A stretch of DNA of 64,000 bases, taken from Akkermansia muciniphila (GTDB taxonomy: Bacteria; Verrucomicrobiota; Verrucomicrobiia; Verrucomicrobiales; Akkermansiaceae). Shown here piece by piece: positions 55,103 through 63,231 of the stretch (the stretch's first letter is position 1; each line of letters starts with the position of its first letter). Location: positions 1-64,000 of the forward strand of contig CAMDAD010000002.1 in the NCBI GenBank assembly GCA_945888515.1. Direction: 5' to 3'. The notes beneath the pieces were generated by a model that was given only the letters and a program-made list of their open reading frames with translations, was not told where the DNA came from and ran no database searches. The translations under genes were made by a program, and so were the position numbers.

Positions 55103-56485
55103 ATGAAACCACTGCCGCGCCGATCATTTTTGAAGGGAACCGGAGCCACGCTCGCTCTGCCCTGGCTCGAGGCTATGATGCCGGCCAAGGCCGCCACGGT
55201 AGGCGCCTCCGTGCCTCAGCGCATTGCGTTTCTCTACATGCCCAATGGGGTGCGCCCGGATCGTTGGACTCCGGAGGGTGATGGTGGTCGATTCAAGCTC
55301 TCGCCTATCCTGAGTCCACTGGAAAAACATCGCGATGATTTGTTAGTTTTCACCGGCTTGCAAAACAAGGCTTCGTTCAGCGGTGACGGCCATTACGTGA
55401 AAACGGGGGGGTGGCTCACTGGCACCACGATTACGAAAACCACGGGCTCGGACATCAATGCCGGTGGCACTTCGATGGACCAGATCGCCGCCGCGCAGTT
55501 GGGGCAATTCACCCGTTTGCCCTCCCTGGAACTCGGCACCGAGCGCACCGCTACTGGGGTGGATACGAATGTCAATTACACCCGCCTTTACGCATCGCAC
55601 ATCGCATGGAAAACGCCCACCGTGCCCTTGCCCTGTGAGATCAATCCGCGTGTGGCCTTTGATCGCTTGTTCCGCAATAAAACGGGCGCTGGTCCGAAAA
55701 CGCAGGATGACCAGCAATCGGTCCTAGATCTGGTGCGCGATGATGCGAAACGTCTGCACGCTACACTCGGCTCGGCGGATCGGCAGAAACTCGATCAGTA
55801 TCTCGAATCGATCCGCGAGGTGGAGCGTCGCATCGAGCAGGAAGCGCAGTCGCTCGGCGCGGGGATCAATGTCTCGCCCGAGGTGCTGAAGGAAATGGAT
55901 GCTCTCGACAAACGGATTTCCCAGCTCATGGGCAAGGCCTCGCGCGAGGAGGAGCTGAATGCCATACCGCGTTTCGATTTCAGCGAGCACGTGAAACTCA
56001 TGCTCGATATCATGGTGCTCGCCTTCTGGTCGGACACCACCCGCGTTTCCACTTTCATGTTTGGCAACGACGTCACCAATCGCAATTTTTCCTTCCTTGA
56101 TGGCGTCAATGGCGGGCATCACTCGATTTCCCATCACCAGAACAACAAGGATCAGCTTGATCAGTATGAGGCCATCAACCGCTGGCATGTGCAGCAATAC
56201 GCCTACATGCTCGATCGAATGAAAGGCATTCGCGAAGGAGAGGGGACATTGCTCGATCACTCGATGATCGCCTTTGGCAGCCCCATCCGCGATGGCAATG
56301 CCCATGCGCCGCAGAACGTTCCCATCGTCGTCGCCGGCAAAGCCAGTGGCAAGCTGCGCACGGGTCGGCATCTGGTCTGCGATCCTGGCACTCCGCTGTG
56401 CTCGCTGTGGCTGACCATGCTCGAAGCGGCGGGCGTGAAATCCACGAAACTCGGCGACGCCACCACGGGACTGCGCGGCGTGTGA
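55103..56485 (+). CDS. Tat-exported DUF1552 protein
   Basis: 460 aa. Twin-arginine signal KPLPRRSFLKGTGATLALPWLEAM, then the DUF1552 body with QRIAFLYMPNGVRPDRW, LSPLEKHRDDLLVFTGL, NYTRLYASHIAWKTPTVPLPCEINPR, DATLG-type helix, and HHSISHHQNNKDQLDQYEAINRWH. The family is nearly confined to PVC bacteria and some proteobacteria and is of unknown function. It is usually coded next to a DUF1592/1588 cytochrome-like protein, which is missing here. Histidine-rich segments could bind metal, but that is a guess. It is divergent from a Tat-exported Gfo/Idh gene and ended by a two-way terminator. Confidence 0.92.
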   Translation: MKPLPRRSFLKGTGATLALPWLEAMMPAKAATVGASVPQRIAFLYMPNGVRPDRWTPEGDGGRFKLSPILSPLEKHRDDLLVFTGLQNKASFSGDGHYVKTGGWLTGTTITKTTGSDINAGGTSMDQIAAAQLGQFTRLPSLELGTERTATGVDTNVNYTRLYASHIAWKTPTVPLPCEINPRVAFDRLFRNKTGAGPKTQDDQQSVLDLVRDDAKRLHATLGSADRQKLDQYLESIREVERRIEQEAQSLGAGINVSPEVLKEMDALDKRISQLMGKASREEELNAIPRFDFSEHVKLMLDIMVLAFWSDTTRVSTFMFGNDVTNRNFSFLDGVNGGHHSISHHQNNKDQLDQYEAINRWHVQQYAYMLDRMKGIREGEGTLLDHSMIAFGSPIRDGNAHAPQNVPIVVAGKASGKLRTGRHLVCDPGTPLCSLWLTMLEAAGVKSTKLGDATTGLRGV

Positions 56486-56515
56486 TTATACTATGCCTCG
56501 GCGATGAGCAAAGGA

Positions 56516-56549
56516 AAACACCGCTCGGCGAACCGGGCGGTGTTTTTAG
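56516..56549. terminator. bidirectional terminator between the DUF1552 gene and rplT
   Basis: AAACACCGC (56516-56524) and GCGGTGTTT (56537-56545) with T on one side and A on the other, so it can end both the DUF1552 message and the convergent rplT message. Confidence 0.88.
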
Positions 56550-56587
56550 TTTGAGTGCTATGTTACTCGAAAGAGAGCGTCTGCGGA

Positions 56588-56959
56588 TTAGGCAGCGGCT
56601 TTGTCTTCCAGAGCTTTCTTGACTTGCGCAACGATGGCACTGAAAGCAGCGGCATCGGTGATCGCCAGATCCGAGAGGATCTTGCGGTCGGCTTCGATAC
56701 CGGCAGCCTTGAGTCCCTCGATGAAACGCGAGTAGGTAAGACCTTCGTTGCGGGTGGCGGCGCTGATACGCGCGATCCACAGACGACGGAATTGACCCTT
56801 GCGCTTCTTACGGTCGCGGTATTCGTAAGTTTGTGCCTTACGAACGGCGTCTTTTGCGTAGCGGAAAAGCTTCGAACGGAAACCGCGGAAACCTTTCGCA
56901 CGGAGCAACGTACGCTTGCGGCGTTTGCGGCTGGCCGGGGAATTGGTGGCTCTTGACAT
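56588..56959 (-). CDS. rplT: 50S ribosomal protein L20
   Basis: Large-subunit assembly protein, 123 aa. The N-terminus [24 protein letters not shown] and the middle [23 protein letters not shown] are L20 signatures. In E. coli L20 also represses its own operon through an RNA structure. It follows rpmI after a 139-base spacer with two strong hairpins. infC, which normally heads the infC-rpmI-rplT operon, is not in front of rpmI here. Confidence 0.98.
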   Translation of the reverse strand: MSRATNSPASRKRRKRTLLRAKGFRGFRSKLFRYAKDAVRKAQTYEYRDRKKRKGQFRRLWIARISAATRNEGLTYSRFIEGLKAAGIEADRKILSDLAITDAAAFSAIVAQVKKALEDKAAA

Positions 56960-57024
56960 GTGTGTGTGTTTTCTATCGGCAGGCTGTTTGTTTTCTTAAC
57001 TCCCACAGTCTCGCCTGACGAGTG

Positions 57025-57073
57025 ACCCGTTTGACCGGGTAGGCTATGTGGAGTCCACCCGAACCGCGGGTGG
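57025..57073 (-). promoter_or_regulatory. two hairpins in the rpmI-rplT spacer
   Basis: ACCCG / CGGGT (57025-57029 and 57036-57040) and CCACCCG / CGGGTGG (57055-57061 and 57067-57073) follow each other in the transcribed spacer in front of rplT. They may form the RNA structure through which L20 controls translation, or protect the message. Neither has a T run. The regulatory role is inference from the known L20 autocontrol. Confidence 0.5.
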
Positions 57074-57098
57074 GTGCGCAGATGTCACTGCGATTCAA

Positions 57099-57308
57099 TT
57101 AACCGAAAGGCAGGTTCTCTTTGACATTTTTGATGTCAGCATCGGAAACCAGACCAGCGCGCCCGAGAGCACGCTTGCGCTTCGAACTCTTCTTTTGAAG
57201 AATGTGGCGCTTGCCTTGTTTACGACGTAGAACTTTGCCTGTGCCGGTGATCTTGAATCGTTTGGCGACAGCTTTTCTTGTTTTGGATGTGCCTGAAGGA
57301 CCTGGCAT
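57099..57308 (-). CDS. rpmI: 50S ribosomal protein L35
   Basis: Small basic large-subunit protein of 69 aa. SKTRKAVAKRFKITGTGKVLRRKQGKRHILQKKS is the L35 core. Start ATG 57308. It is the first gene of the rpmI-rplT pair. The region upstream on the same strand has no infC, so the promoter must lie in about 57309-57500. The C-terminus (DIKNVKENLPFG) is normal. Confidence 0.97.
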   Translation of the reverse strand: MPGPSGTSKTRKAVAKRFKITGTGKVLRRKQGKRHILQKKSSKRKRALGRAGLVSDADIKNVKENLPFG

Positions 57309-57500
57309 GGGACGGCGAAACTAAAAGGCTCGCGTGTTTTGACAAGTAAAAAATGAGTCGCGCGACCGATTTTTTTCGATTTTTCCCCACGATCCTCGGA
57401 TTTTCGAGCAATGAGCACAAAATTTGTCTGCAAGCGCTTGGTGGGGAAGTGGGTGGAATCGATGCTGGATCTTGGGAACGTGACGCGCTAGGTTTCTGAT

Positions 57501-57774
57501 GTGCAAGGTTTGCTCAGTCGTGTCGCGCAATTGATGGAAGATCAAAATCTCCCAGGGTTGATGATTGGCGGCCATGCGGTGACAGCCTTGGGACACCCGC
57601 GCGCTACCTTTGATTTGGATTTGATCATCCCACGTGCGGCTGCGGTGGCGTGGCGGGAGGCGCTGATGCGCATCCTTCCAACTATCTCTCGACGATGCGA
57701 CATTTGCTGCTATGGTGGGACGCCATGGAGGAATAGGTGCCATCGAGCGAATCCAAAAAGCCCTCGCTCAGTGA
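57501..57774 (+). pseudogene. decayed nucleotidyltransferase gene
   Basis: From GTG 57501 the frame reads a good nucleotidyltransferase start: LPGLMIGGHAVTALGHPRATFDLDLIIPRAAAVAWREALMR, with the GG and DLD metal site of DUF6036/MNT-type antitoxins and transferases. At about 57690 the sense moves to another frame, which reads LSLDDATFAAMVGRHGGIGAIERIQKALAQ and stops at 57774. DDATFAAM corresponds to the later conserved part of this family, so a deletion and frameshift removed the middle. It is not functional. It lies 67 bases from any complete gene on the right only through a second remnant. Confidence 0.7.
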
Positions 57775-57933
57775 AATTTCTTTCCCGACGGGGGAGCCCC
57801 CGTTACTCATCCCGTGCGCTTTTACGATCCTCGAGACGTAGCGACCCATTTTGCCGACTTACCCGTTCCAATCGAATCAGCCGAACAACGATGGGCGCGC
57901 AAAGCGAATGCGACGCCGTTTCCCGGCGTGTGA
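57775..57933 (+). pseudogene. short protein remnant in the same frame
   Basis: Directly behind the stop of the nucleotidyltransferase remnant the same frame stays open for 52 codons with coding-like sequence (THPVRFYDPRDVATHFADL, then ESAEQRWARKANATPFPGV) ending in TGA. There is no start codon that fits well. It looks like the C-terminal end of another lost gene, source unknown. Confidence 0.4.
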
Positions 57934-58002
57934 GGAATCGAACACAAGGAAGTAATGGAAAGATATGTTACCTTGTGGCATGGTAGGACAGATAGTAACG
58001 AA

Positions 58003-58728
58003 ATGAAGAAAGTTGATTTTAGTTTTTCTGCTCTTAGGCGAGTGATAGCGGGTGTTCTAGGATGCTTGGTGTTCGCTGGGATTGGTTTTGGCGAGGAGCC
58101 AACAATCGTGGAAGGGCCGTTGCTCGCCGAGGCGCAGAGGCAGTTTCGCGAAATGAAGAGCACGGGCTATCAACATAAGACTGAAGTGGATGGAAAGGCG
58201 CAGAGTTATCGCTACGACTGTGTGGGGTTTGTGGCCTATGCGCTCAAGCAGGCGGCACCGCAGGCACGGGCTTCGGCTTTCAATGCCTTAGAGATCGCGC
58301 CGGGGCGGATTCCGAGTCCGCCGAAGTATGTAGCGTTTTTTCAGAGCCTGTCGAAAATACCTCAGCAAGGATGGCAGGCGGTGAATCAAGCGAAGGATCT
58401 GATGCCGGGGGATGTGGTGGCTTGGGAATACAAAACGGCAAGGTCTAGCGGTCATGCCGTGATCATCGCGGACGTCGCAAAAGAGGAGCAAGACGGAATG
58501 TGGGTCGTAAAAGTGTATGATTCTACTTCTTCGCCGCACGGTGATGACTCACGCCTGCAAGATCTGCGCGCCGAAGTGCTCGCCGCGAGCGGTAATCGGA
58601 GCGGGTTAGGGCATGGGAAGATGGCATTTTCGGCCGATCCAACCACGGGAGCGATCATTGGCTATCGATGGTCGCCAACATCGAAAACAAAAATCACTCC
58701 GATCGCGGCGGGGCGCCCTCGTTCATGA
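58003..58728 (+). CDS. secreted NlpC/P60-like protein
   Basis: 241 aa from ATG 58003; the longer frame from 57955 adds 16 residues before the signal peptide. Signal peptide LRRVIAGVLGCLVFAGIGFG. The body has the papain-like cysteine motif RYDCVGFVAYAL (Cys73), MPGDVVAWEY and the histidine motif SSGHAVIIAD (His151), followed by KVYDSTSS. The order Cys then His fits NlpC/P60 and CHAP-like amidases that cut cell-wall peptides. The family match is by pattern, not by strong similarity, and the target is unknown. It stands alone between a gene remnant and a Gfo/Idh gene. Confidence 0.7.
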   Translation: MKKVDFSFSALRRVIAGVLGCLVFAGIGFGEEPTIVEGPLLAEAQRQFREMKSTGYQHKTEVDGKAQSYRYDCVGFVAYALKQAAPQARASAFNALEIAPGRIPSPPKYVAFFQSLSKIPQQGWQAVNQAKDLMPGDVVAWEYKTARSSGHAVIIADVAKEEQDGMWVVKVYDSTSSPHGDDSRLQDLRAEVLAASGNRSGLGHGKMAFSADPTTGAIIGYRWSPTSKTKITPIAAGRPRS

Positions 58729-58783
58729 GGTCCGATAGAATTTGTTGAAACGTCTCATGTGACTGCGCCGTATGTGATCATGT

Positions 58784-60052
58784 ATGACACAAATTACTCG
58801 CAGAAATGCCCTGAAGACCATCGCAGCGTATGCATCGATTCAAATTGTGCCTGGTAGCGTGCTGGGATTGCGTGGACAGACCGCACCCTCGAATCAGCTG
58901 ACGCGCGGCATCATCGGCTGCGGTGGCATTTGCTCGGCGCACCTCGGTATGCCCGGGAAACTGCTGGCGCTCTGCGATGTGGACAAAAAGCACCTCGCGA
59001 ACCGGATGGGGCAGGTCAAGGCCGAGCAAAATGGCATCAAAGGCTATGAAGATTTCCGTGAGATGCTGACGCGTAAGGACATCGATATCATTCACGTCGC
59101 CACGCCGCCGCATTGGCATGCGCTGATGGCGATCGAGGCTGCGAAGGCGGGCAAGGATGTGTGGTGTGAAAAACCGATGAGTCGCACCATCGGCGAAGGC
59201 TTGGCGATGGTGAAGGCCGTGGAAAAATACAATCGCGTCTTCCGTCTGAATACTTGGTTCCGCTTCAAGGACAATTTCTATGGCATGGGCGTACCTGTGA
59301 AGCAGTTGAAAAAAGCCGTGATGAACGACTTGTTAGGCTGGCCGCTCAAGGTGACGGTGTCCGGAGTGACGGGCTTTGACTGGAAATTCGGATGGTCGGG
59401 CAAAACGAACTTGCCGGTGCAGCCGGTCCCACCTGAGCTGAACTATGACATGTGGCTGGGACCTGCGCCGATGAAGCCCTATAACGCGCATCGCACGCAT
59501 GCCACTTTCCGCGGCTACTGGGACTATGATGGCGGTGGTTTGGGTGACATGGGGCAGCATTATTTGGATCCGGTGCAGTATCTGCTAAACAAAGATGCGG
59601 AGGCTCCCATCTCGGTGGAGATCGATGCCGATCCGCAGGACAGCGACGCGATCGGTTCCTGGCGGCGCATTGAGTTCACCTATGCCGATGGCTGCAAAAT
59701 CATCCTCGACGGGCAGAACAAAGACAAGGATGCCGCCTACATCGAAGGACCCAAGGGCAAGATCTTCAAAAACTTCCGCAGCGATATTCCTGATCTCGAC
59801 AAAAAACTCGCGGCCTTGCCGGATCCTCCAGAGCAGATCGTCGATTTCCACGAGTCCGTACGCTCACGCAAAAAATTCGCACTCAACGAGCAAAACGGCT
59901 TTTGGTCTTGCACGATGGTAAACATGGGAGTCATGGCGCATCGCCTGAACAAGAACCTAAAGTTTGACCAGAAATCGATGACCTTTGATCTGCCCGAAGC
60001 AAACGCCCTCATGAATCAGCCAATGCGCGCGCCTTGGAAGATCGAGGTGTGA
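58784..60052 (+). CDS. Tat-exported Gfo/Idh/MocA oxidoreductase
   Basis: 422 aa with a twin-arginine-like N-terminus (TQITRRNALKTIAAYASIQIVPGSVLG). The Rossmann start TRGIIGCGGICSAHLG is followed by LLALCDVD, the family motif CEKPMSRTIGEG, and the C-terminal domain with YWDYDGGGLGDMGQHYLDP. It differs clearly from the other Gfo/Idh protein of the window (53549) and belongs to another subgroup. Probably oxidises or epimerises a sugar in the periplasm. It converges on a DeoR-type regulator gene, which may control sugar genes elsewhere. Confidence 0.9.
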   Translation: MTQITRRNALKTIAAYASIQIVPGSVLGLRGQTAPSNQLTRGIIGCGGICSAHLGMPGKLLALCDVDKKHLANRMGQVKAEQNGIKGYEDFREMLTRKDIDIIHVATPPHWHALMAIEAAKAGKDVWCEKPMSRTIGEGLAMVKAVEKYNRVFRLNTWFRFKDNFYGMGVPVKQLKKAVMNDLLGWPLKVTVSGVTGFDWKFGWSGKTNLPVQPVPPELNYDMWLGPAPMKPYNAHRTHATFRGYWDYDGGGLGDMGQHYLDPVQYLLNKDAEAPISVEIDADPQDSDAIGSWRRIEFTYADGCKIILDGQNKDKDAAYIEGPKGKIFKNFRSDIPDLDKKLAALPDPPEQIVDFHESVRSRKKFALNEQNGFWSCTMVNMGVMAHRLNKNLKFDQKSMTFDLPEANALMNQPMRAPWKIEV

Positions 60053-60067
60053 TGCCGCGCCTATCAT

Positions 60068-60832
60068 TCATTTCTGTGCTTCGATCACCTCAACCCCCGA
60101 TCCCGCCAGATCCGAGAGAATTTTTTTATCGGCTTTGGCATCGGTGATGAGGCAGGTAAGATCGCTTACCTGCGCAAAGAAAAACGCGGCTTTTTGGCCG
60201 AGCTTGGTGTGGTCGGCGAGGAAAACGACGTCCTCCGCGCAGGCGACAACACGTTCTTTGAAAACGGCCTGGCGATTGTTCGTCTCTGAAATGCCACGCG
60301 TGAGGTGCAGTCCGCTGCCGGAAAAAAACATGCGGTGGATGTTGAAGCGTCGCAATGACTGCTCGGCGATCAGGCCGATGTAAGAGCGAGAGCGGGAGTC
60401 GTACAGACCACCAGTGCAGATTAAGTCGAGGTTCGGTCGGCCTTCGAGTGCGGTGAAAACATTGAGCGCGTTGGTCAGAATCGTGAGCGGATAATCCGGC
60501 AGGAATTCCGTTAGCGTGAGTACCGTCGATGACGCATCGAGAAAGATGGTTTCGTTCGGTTGGATGCGTTTTGCGGCCTCACGAGCGATGGCGGTTTTCT
60601 CCTCGCGATTGGTGAGCTGCCGTTCCGTTAGAGAAATTTCCTCACGGATTTTCAGCGGGCGAGTGGCACCGCCGTGCACACGGATCAGGTAGCCGCGCTT
60701 TTCCAATGCCTCAAAATCTTTCCGCACTGTCTCATCGGTCACGTTCAACAATGCGGCTACGTCCATCGTGCGGATGTTGCCGGATTCCTGCAAGTGCAGC
60801 AAAATTTTTTGTTGTCGTTCCAGCGGTAACAC
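60068..60832 (-). CDS. DeoR/GlpR-family transcriptional regulator
   Basis: 254 aa from GTG 60832. N-terminal winged helix (LPLERQQKILLHLQESGNIRTMDVAALLNVTDETVRKDF, residues 1 to about 57) with the family end EKRGYLIRVHGGA. The C-terminal DeoRC sensor domain follows, which binds a phosphorylated sugar (FLDASSTVLTLTEFL, ILTNALNVFTAL, CTGGLYDSRSRSYIG, FFSGSGLH). Such proteins repress catabolic genes until the sugar phosphate appears. The target is unclear; the neighbour Gfo/Idh gene is convergent and not in its promoter range. The divergent gene upstream is a coiled-coil protein 221 bases away. Confidence 0.92.
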   Translation of the reverse strand: MLPLERQQKILLHLQESGNIRTMDVAALLNVTDETVRKDFEALEKRGYLIRVHGGATRPLKIREEISLTERQLTNREEKTAIAREAAKRIQPNETIFLDASSTVLTLTEFLPDYPLTILTNALNVFTALEGRPNLDLICTGGLYDSRSRSYIGLIAEQSLRRFNIHRMFFSGSGLHLTRGISETNNRQAVFKERVVACAEDVVFLADHTKLGQKAAFFFAQVSDLTCLITDAKADKKILSDLAGSGVEVIEAQK

Positions 60833-61053
60833 CCGCGACAGCTAGCAGTTTTGTGCGATGGCGACAAGTCTTCTCGCGCATCATGCAGAATTTCTCTGTC
60901 ACTCGCTGAGGGTTCATTCTCCATAGACGAAAACTTTTTAAAATAACATTTTGTTAACTCGGATTACCATTAATTACGTAAAATCAAGAAAAATTAATTT
61001 TTTTCTGGTAAAGTGGGTCGTTTTTGTTATGAATCGGCTCAAATTTAAACACT

Positions 61054-61692
61054 ATGACTGAAGAAACTCTCTATCGACATCAGATCAAAGTCGGTGCACG
61101 GCAGATGGAAATGTCTCATGACACGAGCGTGGGAGAGTCTGTCTTGTCGGACGACTACGAGCATCAGATCCGAGAATCCCAAGCGCGTTTGCAGCAATTG
61201 CAAGCAGAACAGCAAGAGCTGGAGCGTTTGGCGCGTGAGCTGGAAGAACTGAATGAGCAAAAAAAAGAGTTCTTCTCCAGGCAGGTAGAAATCACCGAGA
61301 AACTAGGGAATGCGGTGACCTTGATCGATCGTGAATTACTGGCGATGCGCACCGAGCTACAAGAACTGGAACAGTGCCGGCACTTGTTTGACAATCGCTT
61401 GAAAAAAATCGCCAAGTATGATCCGGAAGCGTGGACGCGGGAGAATCTGAAGCCGAATTTGGATAAAGCCATCGCTACGATTCATGAGGCTTCCGATGAA
61501 TACGAGGAGGCGGCGCGGCATTTTGCCACGATGCGTTCGGGTGAGATTTTCGGCATGGGCAAACGACGCAAACAAGTCTCTCCGCATGCGGATGACGGTG
61601 AGTTTCTGGCCCAGCTCAAAAGCGGTTTTGCTTTCAATCTTCCGATGATTACGTTGGCATTGCTGGTTATGATTTTGTATCTCATCCGCTGA
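61054..61692 (+). CDS. tail-anchored coiled-coil protein, unknown function
   Basis: 212 aa starting at ATG 61054. Residues about 35-115 form a long coiled coil rich in Glu, Gln and Leu (RESQARLQQLQAEQQELERLARELEELNEQKKEF starts it), followed by a helical segment. The C-terminus ends in a single transmembrane helix (NLPMITLALLVMILYLIR) with nothing after it. It is therefore held to the inner membrane by its tail, with the coil in the cytoplasm. The following gene, 3 bases away, codes for a second tail-anchored protein. The upstream spacer is very AT-rich (60930-61020). No family recognised. Confidence 0.65.
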   Translation: MTEETLYRHQIKVGARQMEMSHDTSVGESVLSDDYEHQIRESQARLQQLQAEQQELERLARELEELNEQKKEFFSRQVEITEKLGNAVTLIDRELLAMRTELQELEQCRHLFDNRLKKIAKYDPEAWTRENLKPNLDKAIATIHEASDEYEEAARHFATMRSGEIFGMGKRRKQVSPHADDGEFLAQLKSGFAFNLPMITLALLVMILYLIR

Positions 61693-61695
61693 GGC

Positions 61696-62025
61696 ATGAA
61701 AAGATCCATCAACCATACGCTCCCTGAGCTGGACGAGGTCCAGAGGAAGAGGGCTGCCGTGGCAGAGGAGATCGCGCTGCAAGAAAGTCTTCCGGATCTG
61801 TTGCGCAAGGAAGAGGAAGAGCGGAGAACTACCTTGCCACCGTTTGACATGTTAGAAGACATGATTCGCAGTAATGAATTCGATAACAAAGTGGCGTTGG
61901 GTCAGGTTAAGAATGCACGTAGGGATTTCGCACGGAGTTCCTGCATGACCCTGCTTTTGCTGATTGCAGCTGCGGTGGTTCTGTGGTGGGCTTATCAGTC
62001 GGTCGAGCGCTACGGTCTGCTCTAA
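61696..62025 (+). CDS. tail-anchored small protein, unknown function
   Basis: 109 aa, coded 3 bases behind the preceding coiled-coil gene. The N-terminal 75 residues are charged and helical (LDEVQRKRAAVAEEIALQ, LRKEEEERRTTLPPFDMLEDMI). A C-terminal transmembrane helix (MTLLLLIAAAVVLWWAYQSV) closes the chain. The similar plan of both proteins suggests that they form a complex at the membrane. No family recognised. The gene ends 11 bases before the convergent lipoprotein gene. Confidence 0.6.
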   Translation: MKRSINHTLPELDEVQRKRAAVAEEIALQESLPDLLRKEEEERRTTLPPFDMLEDMIRSNEFDNKVALGQVKNARRDFARSSCMTLLLLIAAAVVLWWAYQSVERYGLL

Positions 62026-62036
62026 CAGATCATCAC

Positions 62037-62630
62037 CTACTTGTTGAGCCAAGACTTCGTGTCCTTGAGTTGCAGCGAGCGTTGCTCCTGCCAATCGATG
62101 ATATCCGGTTGGGCATAAGCACGTTGTGCTTCGCGCGCGGCATCGGCACCCTGCATGGCGTTGGATCTGTTGCTCTCCAGAGCGCTGGTGCGATTGATGT
62201 TGCGAGTGGTCACAGACTTACTGGAAAAAACGGAGCCAGCACCGGATTCGTTCGCGCTTTTGCCGGCATCAGCGGCGGTGGTTTGGTATTGATTGGCCGA
62301 GGTATTGCCGAGGTAGGATTGCTTCTGGTATTGGGTATTTCCCCACCACGATGGTTTTTCCACGGTGCCGGGCTTGTAGGCCTTACCTGAGTATTGCTGG
62401 TTTTCGAGTGGAGATCGGCCGACGGATTCGAAGGAGCTGCGCTTGTCATCCTTGATTTTCCAATTCCCCTCAGTGTCTTGATAGTAGCCTTCTTTACCGC
62501 GGGCGTTGAAGCGCTCATTCATGCTGCGCGGTTGGGAAGCTTCCGAGGCGGCTTGGCTGCTGTCGGGCTTGTCCGCACAGTGCGAGAGCACTAGGGCGAG
62601 GCAAACAAGCAGGGACAGGCGTGTAATCAT
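62037..62630 (-). CDS. putative lipoprotein, unknown function
   Basis: 197 aa from ATG 62630. N-terminal signal with a possible lipobox (TRLSLLVCLALVLSHC; His before Cys is unusual). The mature protein is polar, low in hydrophobic residues and rich in Ser, Asn, Gln, Lys and Tyr, with YYQDTEGNWKIKDDKRSSF and an end WQEQRSLQLKDTKSWLNK. It looks largely unfolded. It lies 13 bases behind sufT on the same strand and could share its message. No family recognised. Confidence 0.55.
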   Translation of the reverse strand: MITRLSLLVCLALVLSHCADKPDSSQAASEASQPRSMNERFNARGKEGYYQDTEGNWKIKDDKRSSFESVGRSPLENQQYSGKAYKPGTVEKPSWWGNTQYQKQSYLGNTSANQYQTTAADAGKSANESGAGSVFSSKSVTTRNINRTSALESNRSNAMQGADAAREAQRAYAQPDIIDWQEQRSLQLKDTKSWLNK

Positions 62631-62643
62631 GAGGGTGGAAATG

Positions 62644-63189
62644 TTAGACCATGCCAAGAATCATGCGACCTTCCTCCGAGATCATGTCCTGATTCCAGGC
62701 CGGATCCCAGACGAGTTCAACGCGTGCATCGTCAATCTCTGGCAGTGACATGATGCGAGCTTGGGCATCGGCTGCGATCACTGGACCCATGCCGCAGCCC
62801 GGTGCGGTGAGTGTCATTTTCACGAGTGCCACGGTTTTGTCATCTTGTTTTTCCAGTGAGCAGTCATAGACCAATCCGAGATTGACAATGTCCACGGGGA
62901 TTTCTGGATCATAGACTCCCTTGAGCTGGGCCCAAACTTGTTCTTCGAGTGGTGCGTCTTTTAGTCGCTCGATCTCCTCGATTTTTTTCTGCTCAGCCTC
63001 AGGATTGATGCCGAGGGCATCGGCGTCTTTGGAGGAAATCCGCGCGAGGCCTGAAGAGGTGGCTACCGTGTAGGTGCCGCCGAGACGCTGGGTGATGTAA
63101 ACGACGGTGCCGATCGGTAGGGTGAGACTGTCTCCGCTGGGGATCTGGATCGCGTCCACGTCGCGGGTGAGGATGATTTCTTCGTGCAT
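62644..63189 (-). CDS. sufT: SufT-like Fe-S assembly protein (DUF59)
   Basis: 181 aa from ATG 63189. The C-terminal part is a MIP18/PaaD-like DUF59 domain with DPEIPVDIVNLGLVYD and the conserved cysteine in LTAPGCGMGPVIAADA. The N-terminal 70 residues (ILTRDVDAIQIPSGDSLTLPIGTVVYITQRLGGTYTV) are the extra beta domain that marks the SufT group. SufT helps to mature Fe-S proteins, often next to sufBCDSU, which is not present in this window. A HEAT-repeat gene lies upstream. Confidence 0.9.
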   Translation of the reverse strand: MHEEIILTRDVDAIQIPSGDSLTLPIGTVVYITQRLGGTYTVATSSGLARISSKDADALGINPEAEQKKIEEIERLKDAPLEEQVWAQLKGVYDPEIPVDIVNLGLVYDCSLEKQDDKTVALVKMTLTAPGCGMGPVIAADAQARIMSLPEIDDARVELVWDPAWNQDMISEEGRMILGMV

Positions 63190-63231
63190 GTGTGTGAGAG
63201 AGTGTGCTTGTTGGCGTTCTTAAGCAAAAGA

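Noticed and set aside
54895-55281. 128-codon frame between the Gfo/Idh and DUF1552 genes
   Set aside because: Its second half is the DUF1552 gene in another frame and its first half covers the divergent promoter region; no family features.
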